Assembly: GCF_030297135.1 (NCBI RefSeq)
Contig: NZ_AP028065.1
Coordinates: forward strand, 2,170,001-2,234,000
DNA from: Pseudoalteromonas apostichopi
Lineage (GTDB): Bacteria; Pseudomonadota; Gammaproteobacteria; Enterobacterales; Alteromonadaceae
Reading direction: 5' to 3'
Length of the DNA: 64,000 nt
Part shown: positions 32,590-40,924 of the stretch, one piece after another
How positions within the stretch are numbered: position 1 is the first letter of the stretch
Layout: each line of letters begins with the position of its first letter
Notes under the pieces: generated by a model
What the model saw: only the letters and a program-made list of their open reading frames with translations
What the model was told of the DNA's origin: nothing
The model's database searches: none
Program-made: the position numbers and the translations under genes

Positions 32590-34470
32590 ATGAATGTATT
32601 ACAAAACTTAACTATTAAGCGTCGTTTACAGTTAAACGCGCTCGTTGTTGGTCTTGCAATGATTGTGATGCTGTGTGTAATCATCTTTGAGTCGCGCATG
32701 ATGCTTAAGCTCAACGAAACAATTCAAAATGCGGAGGAGCTCGACATTCATGAACTTGCGATGCGTAAGCATGAAAAAAACTTTTTGTTTTACAAAGATG
32801 TCGATAGCCTTGAGCTTTTTGAGAAAGAGTATTCGCAGCTAAAAATTAAAATGGCGAGACTAGACGAGTTAGTGAAAGATTTGTCGATGGACTCATCTAA
32901 TCTAAATGAATTTAGACGTCTTGCGAAAACTTATTACGATGACTTCAATGAAGTTGTGGAACTACAAAAGAAAATTGGCTTACACCCTAAAGATGCACTT
33001 TATGGTGATTTACGTGGTGCGGTGCATCAAGTAGAAACATTATTAAGTGAGCGCGAAAACTATAAATTACTAGCTTTAATGCTACAGCTTCGCCGCGCAG
33101 AAAAAGACTTTATGTTGCGCTTTGACTTAAAATATCTGAGTAAATTTAACGATTTAGTCACAAACTTCCAATCAGAAATTAAAAATGCTGGATTCGATGC
33201 AAATTACGAAAATCAATTAATTAATTTGCTTGCGACTTATCAAAGTAAATTTAAGGCTTTAGTTGATGCACAAGTTGCCTTAGGTCTGGATTTAGATTCA
33301 GGTGCACTTGGTGAGATGAAACACAGTGTTGGACTCAGTGATGCTATTGTTACAGAGCTGACAGATCAAACAAAGGCCTTCGTCGAATCAAGTGCAGCCA
33401 CTGCGCAGCTAATTGCACTCATTGTATTTATTATTGCGAGCATTTTAGTGATGGTATTAGTTTACTTTACTAGCCGCTCAATTATTCAGCCTATTGAACG
33501 TGTGTACCACACGATTAACGAGATTCGTCGTAATAACGACTTAAGCATGTCGATTACTCAATCAGGTAAAGATGAAATCACCACTATGACGATCGACTTT
33601 AATAGTTTGATTAGTGATTTCAAAAAGCTTATTTATGAGGTAAATACAGCGCTAAGTACCCTTAATGTGGCTACAGAGCATTTATCTGAGACGACAGCAG
33701 CAACCAGTTCAGGTATGCAAGAACAACTTCATGAAGCCGATATGGTTGCCACAGCGGCGACTGAAATGCAGGCGACGATTCAAGATATCTCGCACAACAC
33801 TGAAGCTGCAGCGAAAAAAGCTGAGTCAACTAACTTAAGTGCGCAGCAAGGCCGTTCAGAAGTTGAATCAACAGTGGTGCAAATTAATCACTTATCCGAT
33901 TCACTTGGTAATGCCTCAAGTGTGGTTTCACAGTTAGAAAAAGACGCCGAAACAATAGGCTCTGTACTTGATGTTATTCGTGGCATTGCTGAGCAAACAA
34001 ATTTACTGGCACTCAATGCGGCAATTGAAGCAGCACGTGCTGGCGAGCAAGGTCGAGGCTTTGCGGTGGTTGCTGATGAAGTACGTTCACTTGCGCAGCG
34101 TACTCAAGACTCAACTCAAGAGATCGAGAGTATCATTTCAACCTTACAAGGGCGCACTCAAGAAGTGGTGAGCATTATGCAGCAATGTCGTACACAAGGT
34201 GGCGAAAGTGCAGCACAGGCAACTAAAGCCGGTGAGTTACTGCGCTCAATCACCGAAGATGTTCAAACCATTATGGATATGAGTACTCATATCGCTACAG
34301 CAATTGATGAGCAAAGCCAAGTGGCTTCTGAGGTGAACAAAAACGTGGTACGTATTCGTGATATCGCTCAAGAGGCATCAGGCCATGCGGCAACTAACGC
34401 ACAAACTAGCGAAGAAGTGTCTGAGCAAGCGCGTGTACTTTATCAGGCAATAGATAAGTTTAAAGTTTAA
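32590..34470 (+). CDS. Methyl-accepting chemotaxis protein with helical (HBM-like) sensor
   Basis: This 626-residue receptor has a membrane helix at about 13-32 and an all-helical periplasmic part (about 33-270) with MRKHEKNFLFYKD and LQLRRAEKDFMLRFD, the repeated E-K-(D/N)-F pattern of helical bimodular (HBM) sensors. A second helix (about 273-295), HAMP and signalling hairpin (NLLALNAAIEAARAGE) follow. HBM receptors characterised so far bind organic acids or similar small molecules; the ligand here is unknown. Confidence 0.92.
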   Translation: MNVLQNLTIKRRLQLNALVVGLAMIVMLCVIIFESRMMLKLNETIQNAEELDIHELAMRKHEKNFLFYKDVDSLELFEKEYSQLKIKMARLDELVKDLSMDSSNLNEFRRLAKTYYDDFNEVVELQKKIGLHPKDALYGDLRGAVHQVETLLSERENYKLLALMLQLRRAEKDFMLRFDLKYLSKFNDLVTNFQSEIKNAGFDANYENQLINLLATYQSKFKALVDAQVALGLDLDSGALGEMKHSVGLSDAIVTELTDQTKAFVESSAATAQLIALIVFIIASILVMVLVYFTSRSIIQPIERVYHTINEIRRNNDLSMSITQSGKDEITTMTIDFNSLISDFKKLIYEVNTALSTLNVATEHLSETTAATSSGMQEQLHEADMVATAATEMQATIQDISHNTEAAAKKAESTNLSAQQGRSEVESTVVQINHLSDSLGNASSVVSQLEKDAETIGSVLDVIRGIAEQTNLLALNAAIEAARAGEQGRGFAVVADEVRSLAQRTQDSTQEIESIISTLQGRTQEVVSIMQQCRTQGGESAAQATKAGELLRSITEDVQTIMDMSTHIATAIDEQSQVASEVNKNVVRIRDIAQEASGHAATNAQTSEEVSEQARVLYQAIDKFKV

Positions 34471-34474
34471 TGAG

Positions 34475-34737
34475 TATACCCAAGCCACCCCAAGATGCAG
34501 AATTCAGCGTTTCACAGGTGATTAATATCAAGGCGTTACTTTGCAAGAGTCAGTCCCTTTTAAGAAGTAACAAGGATGAGAGTAAGTTCCTGTGAAGCGC
34601 CCAACGGGTTGGTTTAAAAGCGATTTATACTGCGTTATTGATTTGAACAATAGAACCACTATTACTTGCAATCAATGCCTTGCCTAAATCGCTTTTAATT
34701 CCAACTGAAACTCGCATCTTGAGGTAGTTTGGGTATA
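34475..34737. repeat. MITE-like element (263 bp) with TATACCCAA termini
   Basis: The terminal inverted repeats of 24 bp (TATACCCAAGCCACCCCAAG at the left end) agree at 21 of 24 positions with the complement of the right end (CTTGAGGTAGTTTGGGTATA). The interior has no convincing coding frame. It begins 5 nt after the chemoreceptor stop and ends next to a terminator. Similar boundaries are common in Pseudoalteromonas and Vibrio relatives, from memory. Confidence 0.75.
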
Positions 34738-34738
34738 T

Positions 34739-34777
34739 AAAAAAAGCGCGGTGACGGTGTCGTCATCGCGCTTTTTT
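34739..34777. terminator. Bidirectional terminator between chemoreceptor and DUF971 gene
   Basis: AAAAAAGCGCG-(G)TGACG-GTGT-CGTCA-(T)CGCGCTTTTTT: a long stem with A and T runs at both ends, serving both convergent genes. Confidence 0.9.
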
Positions 34778-34789
34778 GTTTTACAAATA

Positions 34790-35164
34790 TTAAGGCACGA
34801 ACTTAATAGGCACACTGTCCTTATTTGCTTCGTGCTCGGTGACTCTAGCTTGGTATTGCTGCCAAAGCTCGTCATGGTTAGCATGTAGCTCGCTAAGATA
34901 GTGCCAGCTAAATAAACCGCTATTATGATTGTCGCTAAATACCAGTCGAATTGCATAATGACCAACAGGCTCAATCTTGCTAATTCCTACTTGCTGCTTA
35001 TCAAGCACTAGTTTCATCGGCTCATTACCATGTCCTTGTACTTCAGCTGAAGGTGAGTGAACACGCAAAAATTCAGCACTAAATTGAGCAATAGTCTGAT
35101 CATCAAAATGAACATCTAATACTTTGCTAACGCTGTGATAATGCACTTTAGTGACTTCTTTCAT
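34790..35164 (-). CDS. DUF971 domain protein (butyrobetaine hydroxylase N-domain-like)
   Basis: This 124-residue protein carries the DUF971 pattern: LDVHFDDQTIAQFSAEFLRVHSPSAE, then VGHYAIRLVFSDNHNSGLFSW and the helix YLSELH. DUF971 also forms the N-terminal domain of gamma-butyrobetaine hydroxylases. It follows hslU, a conserved neighbourhood in gammaproteobacteria. Function unknown; a role in iron or Fe-S handling has been proposed for related proteins. Confidence 0.88.
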   Translation of the reverse strand: MKEVTKVHYHSVSKVLDVHFDDQTIAQFSAEFLRVHSPSAEVQGHGNEPMKLVLDKQQVGISKIEPVGHYAIRLVFSDNHNSGLFSWHYLSELHANHDELWQQYQARVTEHEANKDSVPIKFVP

Positions 35165-35240
35165 GTGAGCCTCGTATGTACGATTTATAAACTAAAAAGC
35201 CTCCAACTGGAGGCTTTTGATTATAACGCTAAATTGTTGA

Positions 35241-36569
35241 TTAAAGAATGAAGCGACTCAAATCTTCATCTTCAACAAGTGCACCTAAATGCTGCTCAAC
35301 GTAGTTGGCATCAATTGTCAGTGTTGAACCTGCTTTTTCTGAGGCATCAAATGAAATTTCTTCCATTAGTTTTTCCATCACTGTGTGTAAGCGACGTGCA
35401 CCGATGTTTTCGGTTTTTTCATTTACTTGCCAAGCCGCTTTCGCAATGCGTTCAATGGCATCATCTGTAAACTCAACCTCAACTTGTTCTGTTTTTAACA
35501 GCTCACGTTGTTGCTCTGTCAATGAAGCGTGAGGCTCAGTTAAGATACGTTTAAAGTCGTCAGCACTAAGCGCTTCAAGCTCAACACGAATTGGTAAACG
35601 ACCTTGCAGCTCTGGGATCATGTCTGATGGTTTAGCCATTTGGAATGCGCCTGATGCGATAAACAACATGTGGTCTGTTTTAACCATGCCGTGTTTAGTG
35701 CTTACCGTTGAGCCTTCGATTAATGGTAGTAAATCGCGTTGTACACCTTCACGGCTAACATCTGGGCCAGAAGCTTCACCACGTTTACAGATTTTATCGA
35801 TTTCATCGATAAAAACGATACCGTTTTGCTCTACCGCGAAGATAGCTTGCTCTTTTAACTCTTCAGGATTAACAAGTTTTGCGGCTTCTTCTTCAACTAA
35901 TAGTTTGAATGCTTCTTTGATCTTCAGCTTACGCTTGCTGCGCTTATCACCACCCATATTTTGGAACATGCTTTGTAGCTGGTTGGTCATTTCTTCCATA
36001 CCAGGAGGAGCCATGATCTCAACATTTGGTTGTGCTTGTGCAACATCGATATCAATTTCTTTGTCGTCTAATTGGCCTTCACGTAATTTCTTACGGAAAG
36101 ATTGACGAGTAGAAGAGTTCTCTTCTGTTTTTGACTCACCAAATGTATCGCGTGCTGGTGGTAAAAGAGCATCTAAAATGCGTTCTTCTGCCGCTTCTTC
36201 AGCGCGGTGTTTAAATTTTTTAGTTTGTTGTTCACGTGTCATTTTAATTGAAATATCAACTAAATCACGGATGATCGTTTCAACTTCTTTACCAACATAG
36301 CCCACTTCAGTGAACTTGGTTGCTTCAACTTTAATGAAAGGGGCATTAGCAAGTTTGGCTAAGCGTCGAGCAATCTCAGTTTTACCCACACCAGTAGGAC
36401 CAATCATTAAAATATTTTTTGGTGTTACTTCAGCGCGTAAATCGTCGCTCAGTTGCATACGGCGCCAGCGATTACGTAGCGCGATTGAAACTGCTTTTTT
36501 AGCTTTAGCTTGGCCAATAATATGTTGATCAAGCTCGTGAACGATTTCTCTTGGCGTCATCTCAGACAT
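35241..36569 (-). CDS. hslU: ATP-dependent protease ATPase subunit HslU
   Basis: This 442-residue AAA+ unfoldase has Walker A GPTGVGKTE, Walker B VFIDEIDK and the C-terminal tail ending LSRFIL that inserts into HslV. The I domain (about 110-240) is present. It unfolds substrates for HslV in the HslVU proteasome-like complex. It starts 11 nt after the hslV stop. Confidence 0.98.
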   Translation of the reverse strand: MSEMTPREIVHELDQHIIGQAKAKKAVSIALRNRWRRMQLSDDLRAEVTPKNILMIGPTGVGKTEIARRLAKLANAPFIKVEATKFTEVGYVGKEVETIIRDLVDISIKMTREQQTKKFKHRAEEAAEERILDALLPPARDTFGESKTEENSSTRQSFRKKLREGQLDDKEIDIDVAQAQPNVEIMAPPGMEEMTNQLQSMFQNMGGDKRSKRKLKIKEAFKLLVEEEAAKLVNPEELKEQAIFAVEQNGIVFIDEIDKICKRGEASGPDVSREGVQRDLLPLIEGSTVSTKHGMVKTDHMLFIASGAFQMAKPSDMIPELQGRLPIRVELEALSADDFKRILTEPHASLTEQQRELLKTEQVEVEFTDDAIERIAKAAWQVNEKTENIGARRLHTVMEKLMEEISFDASEKAGSTLTIDANYVEQHLGALVEDEDLSRFIL

Positions 36570-36580
36570 GGCAGTTCCTA

Positions 36581-37099
36581 TTACAATTCTTCAATAGTTT
36601 GGAAATTATTCGTGAATACACAGATATTGCCTGCAATTGTTAGGCTTTTCTCTACAATGTCACGTGCACTTAGGTCGGTATTTTCTAGTAGCGCTGTGGC
36701 TGCTGATTGTGCGAAGTTACCACCACTGCCAATCGCAATTAGGTCGTTTTCTGGCTGCACAACATCACCGTTACCTGTGATAATTAATGAAGCAGTTTCG
36801 TCTGCGACTGCTAATAGTGCTTCGAGCTTTCTAAGTGCGCGATCACTACGCCAATCTTTGGCCATTTCTACGGCAGCCTTAGTCAGGTTACCTTGGTGCA
36901 TTTCTAGTTTGCTTTCAAATCGTTCGAAAAGGGTGAAGGCATCAGCAGTACCGCCAGCGAAACCAGCGATTACTTTGCCATTATAAAGACGTCGAACTTT
37001 GCGGGCGTTGCCCTTCATTACGGTATTACCAAGTGAAACTTGGCCGTCGCCACCAATAACGACCTTGTCGTCGCGGCGTACACTTACAATAGTGGTCAT
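36581..37099 (-). CDS. hslV: ATP-dependent protease subunit HslV
   Basis: This 172-residue proteasome-beta-like peptidase has the nucleophile Thr2, exposed after Met removal (MTTIVSVRR), and GDGQVSLGNTVMKGNARKVR. It forms two hexameric rings capped by HslU. GAGGAAT precedes the ATG, and a strong hairpin lies just upstream in the leader. Confidence 0.98.
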   Translation of the reverse strand: MTTIVSVRRDDKVVIGGDGQVSLGNTVMKGNARKVRRLYNGKVIAGFAGGTADAFTLFERFESKLEMHQGNLTKAAVEMAKDWRSDRALRKLEALLAVADETASLIITGNGDVVQPENDLIAIGSGGNFAQSAATALLENTDLSARDIVEKSLTIAGNICVFTNNFQTIEEL

Positions 37100-37115
37100 G
37101 ATTATTCCTCATCAT

Positions 37116-37134
37116 CGAGCGGCGAAGCCGCTCG
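37116..37134 (-). promoter_or_regulatory. Stable hairpin in the hslVU leader
   Basis: CGAGCGGC-TTC-GCCGCTCG (minus strand) is a perfect 8-bp GC-rich stem that ends 16 nt before the hslV ATG and is not followed by a T run, so it is not a terminator. A 5' stem-loop that stabilises the hslVU mRNA has been reported in E. coli; this may be the equivalent. Confidence 0.55.
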
Positions 37135-37179
37135 TAAAAAGCGATTGATGAGGTGTTTATATGGGTGAATGAACTAAAA

Positions 37180-37707
37180 TCAAGTCCAAAGCCAAATTCC
37201 GCAGCCCATTATTTTGATGCGTTTAAGTTTATTCTTGTCACTTTCGGCTAAACGTTTGGTTTCGTAAGGGCCTAAGCGCACTTTATACCAAATACCATTA
37301 CTGCCTTGTGTTTTCTTTACCTCGGCAACTAAGCCTGCAAAAGCGATTTTTGCTTTTAATGTTTGTGCTTGTGCCATGGTTCTAAAAGAGCCGCATTGCA
37401 TTACATAAGGGCCTTTTTGTTCAATCTCTTTGACCTCGACTTGAACTTCATGCTCTTTAATCTCCTTAATGAACTCAGGCGTTTTAGGAGGCGGAATGAT
37501 AGCTTCTTCTTTTTTAACTGGGTTTGCTTGCTGCTCTACTAACTCAGGATCGGCATTATGTTTGATATACCACAAGCCGTAACCAAACCCGCCTACTAAG
37601 ATAAGCGCAATTAAAACAAGAAAAATTGGGAAGGGCTTTTTTGCCGGGGCTTGTTTTTTATTATTTCGATTTGCTGGTTTTTTATTTATGTAATCGTGTT
37701 GTGCCAT
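37180..37707 (-). CDS. ftsN: FtsN-like SPOR-domain division protein
   Basis: This 175-residue bitopic protein has a short basic cytoplasmic tail, a membrane helix (about 26-48, FLVLIALILVGGFGYGLWYI), a short linker and a C-terminal SPOR domain (about 98-172, QCGSFRTMAQAQTLKAKIAF) that binds denuded septal peptidoglycan. E. coli FtsN is longer (319 residues). The position between priA and hslV, the same as ftsN in E. coli, supports the name. Confidence 0.88.
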   Translation of the reverse strand: MAQHDYINKKPANRNNKKQAPAKKPFPIFLVLIALILVGGFGYGLWYIKHNADPELVEQQANPVKKEEAIIPPPKTPEFIKEIKEHEVQVEVKEIEQKGPYVMQCGSFRTMAQAQTLKAKIAFAGLVAEVKKTQGSNGIWYKVRLGPYETKRLAESDKNKLKRIKIMGCGIWLWT

Positions 37708-37722
37708 GATTCTTAATTGGCC

Positions 37723-39903
37723 TTAAATCATATCTATAGGATCAACATCTAGGCTCCAACGCACCTTTTGCGCTAATTTACTGGTACTTATATAGTCAAC
37801 CATCTGCGCTAAATATTGGTGTAAGTGAGAGCGTTCCTGCGCCTGAATATGTAATTGAAAGCGATATTTACCTGCTACACGTTCCAGTGGCGCAGGTATC
37901 GGACCAAGCAATTGTATACCAGATACGTTCTGGACAGGAACCAAATCAGTTAAAAAATCGACCACTTGATTAATGTTATGCCCTTCTGCACGAACCATGG
38001 CCATATTAGTAACAGGTGGAAGCTGCGCATCTTCTCGCTCTGTGAGTGCATAGCGGGCAAAATCTTGGTAACCATTATTTACTAAGTCTTGTAGTAGTGG
38101 ATGCTCAGGAAAGTGAGTTTGCAGTAATACTTGCCCTGGCTCACCACTTCGCCCAGCACGGCCTGCCACTTGTGTAACTAGCTGTGCTAAATGCTCTGTC
38201 GCGCGAAAGTCACAGGAATATAAACCACTATCGACATCTAAGATTAAAACGAGACTCACATCGGCAAAGTGGTGGCCTTTTGCCAACATTTGCGTACCGA
38301 CTAAGATACGAGCACCACCTTGATTAATATCATCAAGTGCTTTCTCTAAGCTGCCTTTACGACGGGTTGAGTCGCGGTCAATACGACTAATCGGAATATC
38401 AGCGAAGGTTTGTGTTAAAAACTCTTCAATTTGCTCAGTGCCTTTACCATTTGGAAAAATCTGCGTGCTGCCACAATCTGGACACTGATGGGGCACCTGA
38501 TGTTGCTCACCACAGTGGTGACAAATCATTTGGCCAATGGCTTTATGAAAGGTTGCGCTAGTGCTACAACGTGAGCACTCACTTAGCCAACCACACTCAT
38601 GACATATGAGGGTAGGTGAAAAACCTCGGCGGTTTAAAAACACCATCACTTGCTTGCCTCGCTCTAAATGTTGACGCATATAGGCAAGGCTGGCATGGGC
38701 AATACCAGCTTGTTCTGGTTGGCCTTTCATATCGATTAATTGGAACTGATTATCAGTGCTGGTTTGGGCGCGTTCAGTAAGACTCAATAACTGATACTTG
38801 TTATTAATTGCTTTGTGTAAGGTTTCAAGTGCCGGTGTGGCGCTACCTAAAACCAGTGGAATATTATGCTGGTATGCTCTATAAGCGGCTAAATCTCTGG
38901 CATGATAACGCAACGTGTCTTGCTGCTTAAACGAGCTGTCGTGCTCTTCATCAACAATGATCATCCCAAGCGATAAAAAGGGTAAGAAAATACTCGAACG
39001 TGTACCGATCACTATGGCACAACTGCCTTTTTCACAGAAACGCCAGGTTTGTAAGCGTTCATTGTCTGTTAGTGCTGAATGCCATAGCATAATTGGTGTA
39101 TCAGGAAATCGGCGACGAAAACGGTTAACGGTTTGAGGTGTTAAGCCAATTTCGGGCACTAATACTAAGGCTTGTTGACCTTTTTTAAGTACTTCTTCTA
39201 GGCATTGCAAATATACTTCAGTTTTACCACTTCCGGTAACCCCTTCAAGTAAAAAGCTAGTAAAGCCGCAAGCTTGATTAATGCTGGTACAGGCAACGGC
39301 TTGCTCTTTATTAAGAATTGGTTTGTTTCCAACGGTCGGCACGCGTTGCTGCCATTGGTTATCATGTTCGATAAATTGAGTGATCAATTCTTTATCGAGT
39401 AGGCCGTCGATGGTTTTTTTTGTAAATCCGAGTGCTTTTAATTCAGTAACAGATGATTTGCCCGATTCGGCTAGCTGCTTTAATAAACTCAACTGGGTTT
39501 TTGCTTTTAGTGATGGAAGCTTTGCGCCTTTATCGGTCAGCTCAACCATATTAATACTGGTTTTATCTGGACATTCGCCTTGTCTTAAAGCAGCCGGAAG
39601 TGCCGTATGAATGGTTTCACCCAATGGGTAACAGTAGTAGCGGGCAGTAAATTTTAGCAAGGCTAGATGCTGCTCTGATAAAACTGGTGTGTCGTCTATT
39701 ACATCAATAATAGCTTTAATTTTGTCTGCAGGAACTTCTGTTGATGTTTTTAGAGCGAGTACCACAGCGACCTTTTTTTGACTGCCAAATGGCACACGAA
39801 CTCGCATACCTGGCTTTAAGTCAGGGCTATGCAGCAGCTGTTCAACTTTATAATCGAAGGTACGCTGTAAAGGGACTTTTATGGCAACTTCTACAAAGTG
39901 CAT
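37723..39903 (-). CDS. priA: Primosomal replication helicase PriA
   Basis: This 726-residue protein has an N-terminal DNA-binding domain, Walker A GVTGSGKTEV, the DEEH box (VDEEHDSSFK), a zinc-binding insert with several CxxC pairs (CHECGWLSECSRC, CHHC, CPDC) and the helicase C-terminal part. PriA restarts stalled replication forks. It is upstream of the ftsN-like gene, separated by 15 nt. Confidence 0.98.
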   Translation of the reverse strand: MHFVEVAIKVPLQRTFDYKVEQLLHSPDLKPGMRVRVPFGSQKKVAVVLALKTSTEVPADKIKAIIDVIDDTPVLSEQHLALLKFTARYYCYPLGETIHTALPAALRQGECPDKTSINMVELTDKGAKLPSLKAKTQLSLLKQLAESGKSSVTELKALGFTKKTIDGLLDKELITQFIEHDNQWQQRVPTVGNKPILNKEQAVACTSINQACGFTSFLLEGVTGSGKTEVYLQCLEEVLKKGQQALVLVPEIGLTPQTVNRFRRRFPDTPIMLWHSALTDNERLQTWRFCEKGSCAIVIGTRSSIFLPFLSLGMIIVDEEHDSSFKQQDTLRYHARDLAAYRAYQHNIPLVLGSATPALETLHKAINNKYQLLSLTERAQTSTDNQFQLIDMKGQPEQAGIAHASLAYMRQHLERGKQVMVFLNRRGFSPTLICHECGWLSECSRCSTSATFHKAIGQMICHHCGEQHQVPHQCPDCGSTQIFPNGKGTEQIEEFLTQTFADIPISRIDRDSTRRKGSLEKALDDINQGGARILVGTQMLAKGHHFADVSLVLILDVDSGLYSCDFRATEHLAQLVTQVAGRAGRSGEPGQVLLQTHFPEHPLLQDLVNNGYQDFARYALTEREDAQLPPVTNMAMVRAEGHNINQVVDFLTDLVPVQNVSGIQLLGPIPAPLERVAGKYRFQLHIQAQERSHLHQYLAQMVDYISTSKLAQKVRWSLDVDPIDMI

Positions 39904-40024
39904 AACAACTCAACTGAAACAAAGATAGAAGGATAATGTACTAAAATTACTGTTAAAAACCTACCAACAAATACTGAACAACAGGCCACTTGATTATTTT
40001 TTTAGCGAAAGATGCATTTAAAGC

Positions 40025-40053
40025 TTGTCGCAAGGTCACTTGAGCTATAAAAT
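40025..40053 (+). promoter_or_regulatory. Promoter candidate for rpmE
   Basis: TTGTCG (40025-40030) and TAAAAT (40048-40053) are 17 nt apart. Transcription would start near 40060 and give a leader of about 75 nt that contains the folded element described at 40080. Confidence 0.55.
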
Positions 40054-40079
40054 ACGCGGCCTATTAATTGTATTAACTG

Positions 40080-40116
40080 CGTATGGTGCCAGACTTCGGG
40101 TTTGGAGAGCGATACG
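40080..40116 (+). promoter_or_regulatory. Structured rpmE leader (probable L31 autoregulatory element)
   Basis: CGTAT (40080) pairs with ATACG (40112), enclosing a hairpin CCAGAC-TTCGG-GTTTGG. Autogenous control of rpmE by L31 through its leader is known in E. coli. The position just upstream of the AGAGG ribosome site fits such a role, but equivalence is inferred. Confidence 0.5.
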
Positions 40117-40136
40117 GCCTTAACTAGAGGTTCCCT

Positions 40137-40352
40137 ATGAAAGAAGGTATTCACCCTAAGTACGAAGCTATCACTGCAACTTGTTCATGTGGTAACAAAT
40201 TCGAAACTAGCTCAACTCTTTGTAAAGACATCCACTTAGACGTATGTTCTGAGTGTCACCCGTTTTACACTGGTAAGCAAAAGATTCTAGACACTGGCGG
40301 CCGTGTTGATCGTTTCAACAAGCGCTTCGGTGCACTTAGCAGCAAGAAGTAA
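40137..40352 (+). CDS. rpmE: 50S ribosomal protein L31 (zinc-type)
   Basis: This 71-residue bL31 protein has the zinc ligands in TCSCG and VCSECH, so it is the Zn-containing C+ form. It forms part of an intersubunit bridge. It is transcribed alone, away from priA, and is followed by a terminator. Confidence 0.98.
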   Translation: MKEGIHPKYEAITATCSCGNKFETSSTLCKDIHLDVCSECHPFYTGKQKILDTGGRVDRFNKRFGALSSKK

Positions 40353-40373
40353 TTTCTGCTGTTTAGTTAAAAG

Positions 40374-40396
40374 AAGCACCTTAGGGTGCTTTTTTT
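40374..40396 (+). terminator. Terminator after rpmE
   Basis: AAGCACC-TTA-GGGTGCTT with a T run. Confidence 0.9.
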
Positions 40397-40924
40397 ATAC
40401 CTAAAATTCATTAAGTATACTTTGAACTCATCACTAACTTACCATCTTCACTTATTTCTTTTGCATAACTATTTCTGAGTGTTATGCCCACTATGTCGCT
40501 AATTGTGCAGACAAAGTGTAAACCCTTGGCTATATTCTTTTTTGTATAAATGCATACCAATCCGCAATAATACTTAATTAAGCGTATTGGTATCTAAAAG
40601 TTATTAAAAATAATAATTTTAAATAATTTCGTAATTAAATGCTGTGAACTTCGTTGAAATGGCGGTTTTAGGCTAATTTCGGCTATTTGCAGTGTTCGTG
40701 CATACAAAATACAAAAACACGTGCTTAAAAGGCCATAAATAGGTGAATTTTTATGTCTAATTAATCGCAACTATGCACAGAAATTGTGGGGAAATCCTTT
40801 AAAATTAAGCGATATAGCTTATAACAGGATAGACCTGATAATACTTGGAATTTTTATACATTACAGGTATCGTACTGATGCAAGCTCTCTCACTTTTTAA
40901 CTTTTTGCAGGATACTATCGCGTT
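40397..40924. other. Intergenic region upstream of the malic enzyme gene
   Basis: These 528 nt are AT-rich and carry no gene I can support. They contain the short ATACCAAT repeat at 40554 and must hold the malic enzyme promoter, which I could not place. Confidence 0.5.
40554..40593. repeat. Short form (40 bp) of the ATACCAAT repeat
   Basis: It starts ATACCAATCCGCAATAATAC and ends TTAAGCGTATTGGTAT, with CTTAATTAAG at the junction. It is nearly identical in structure to the copy at 17277. Confidence 0.75.

Noticed and set aside
40700..40760. ArgR-like box (TGAATTTTTATG) upstream of the malic enzyme gene
   Set aside because: Only half of the palindrome is convincing in AT-rich DNA, and there is no metabolic reason strong enough to support it.
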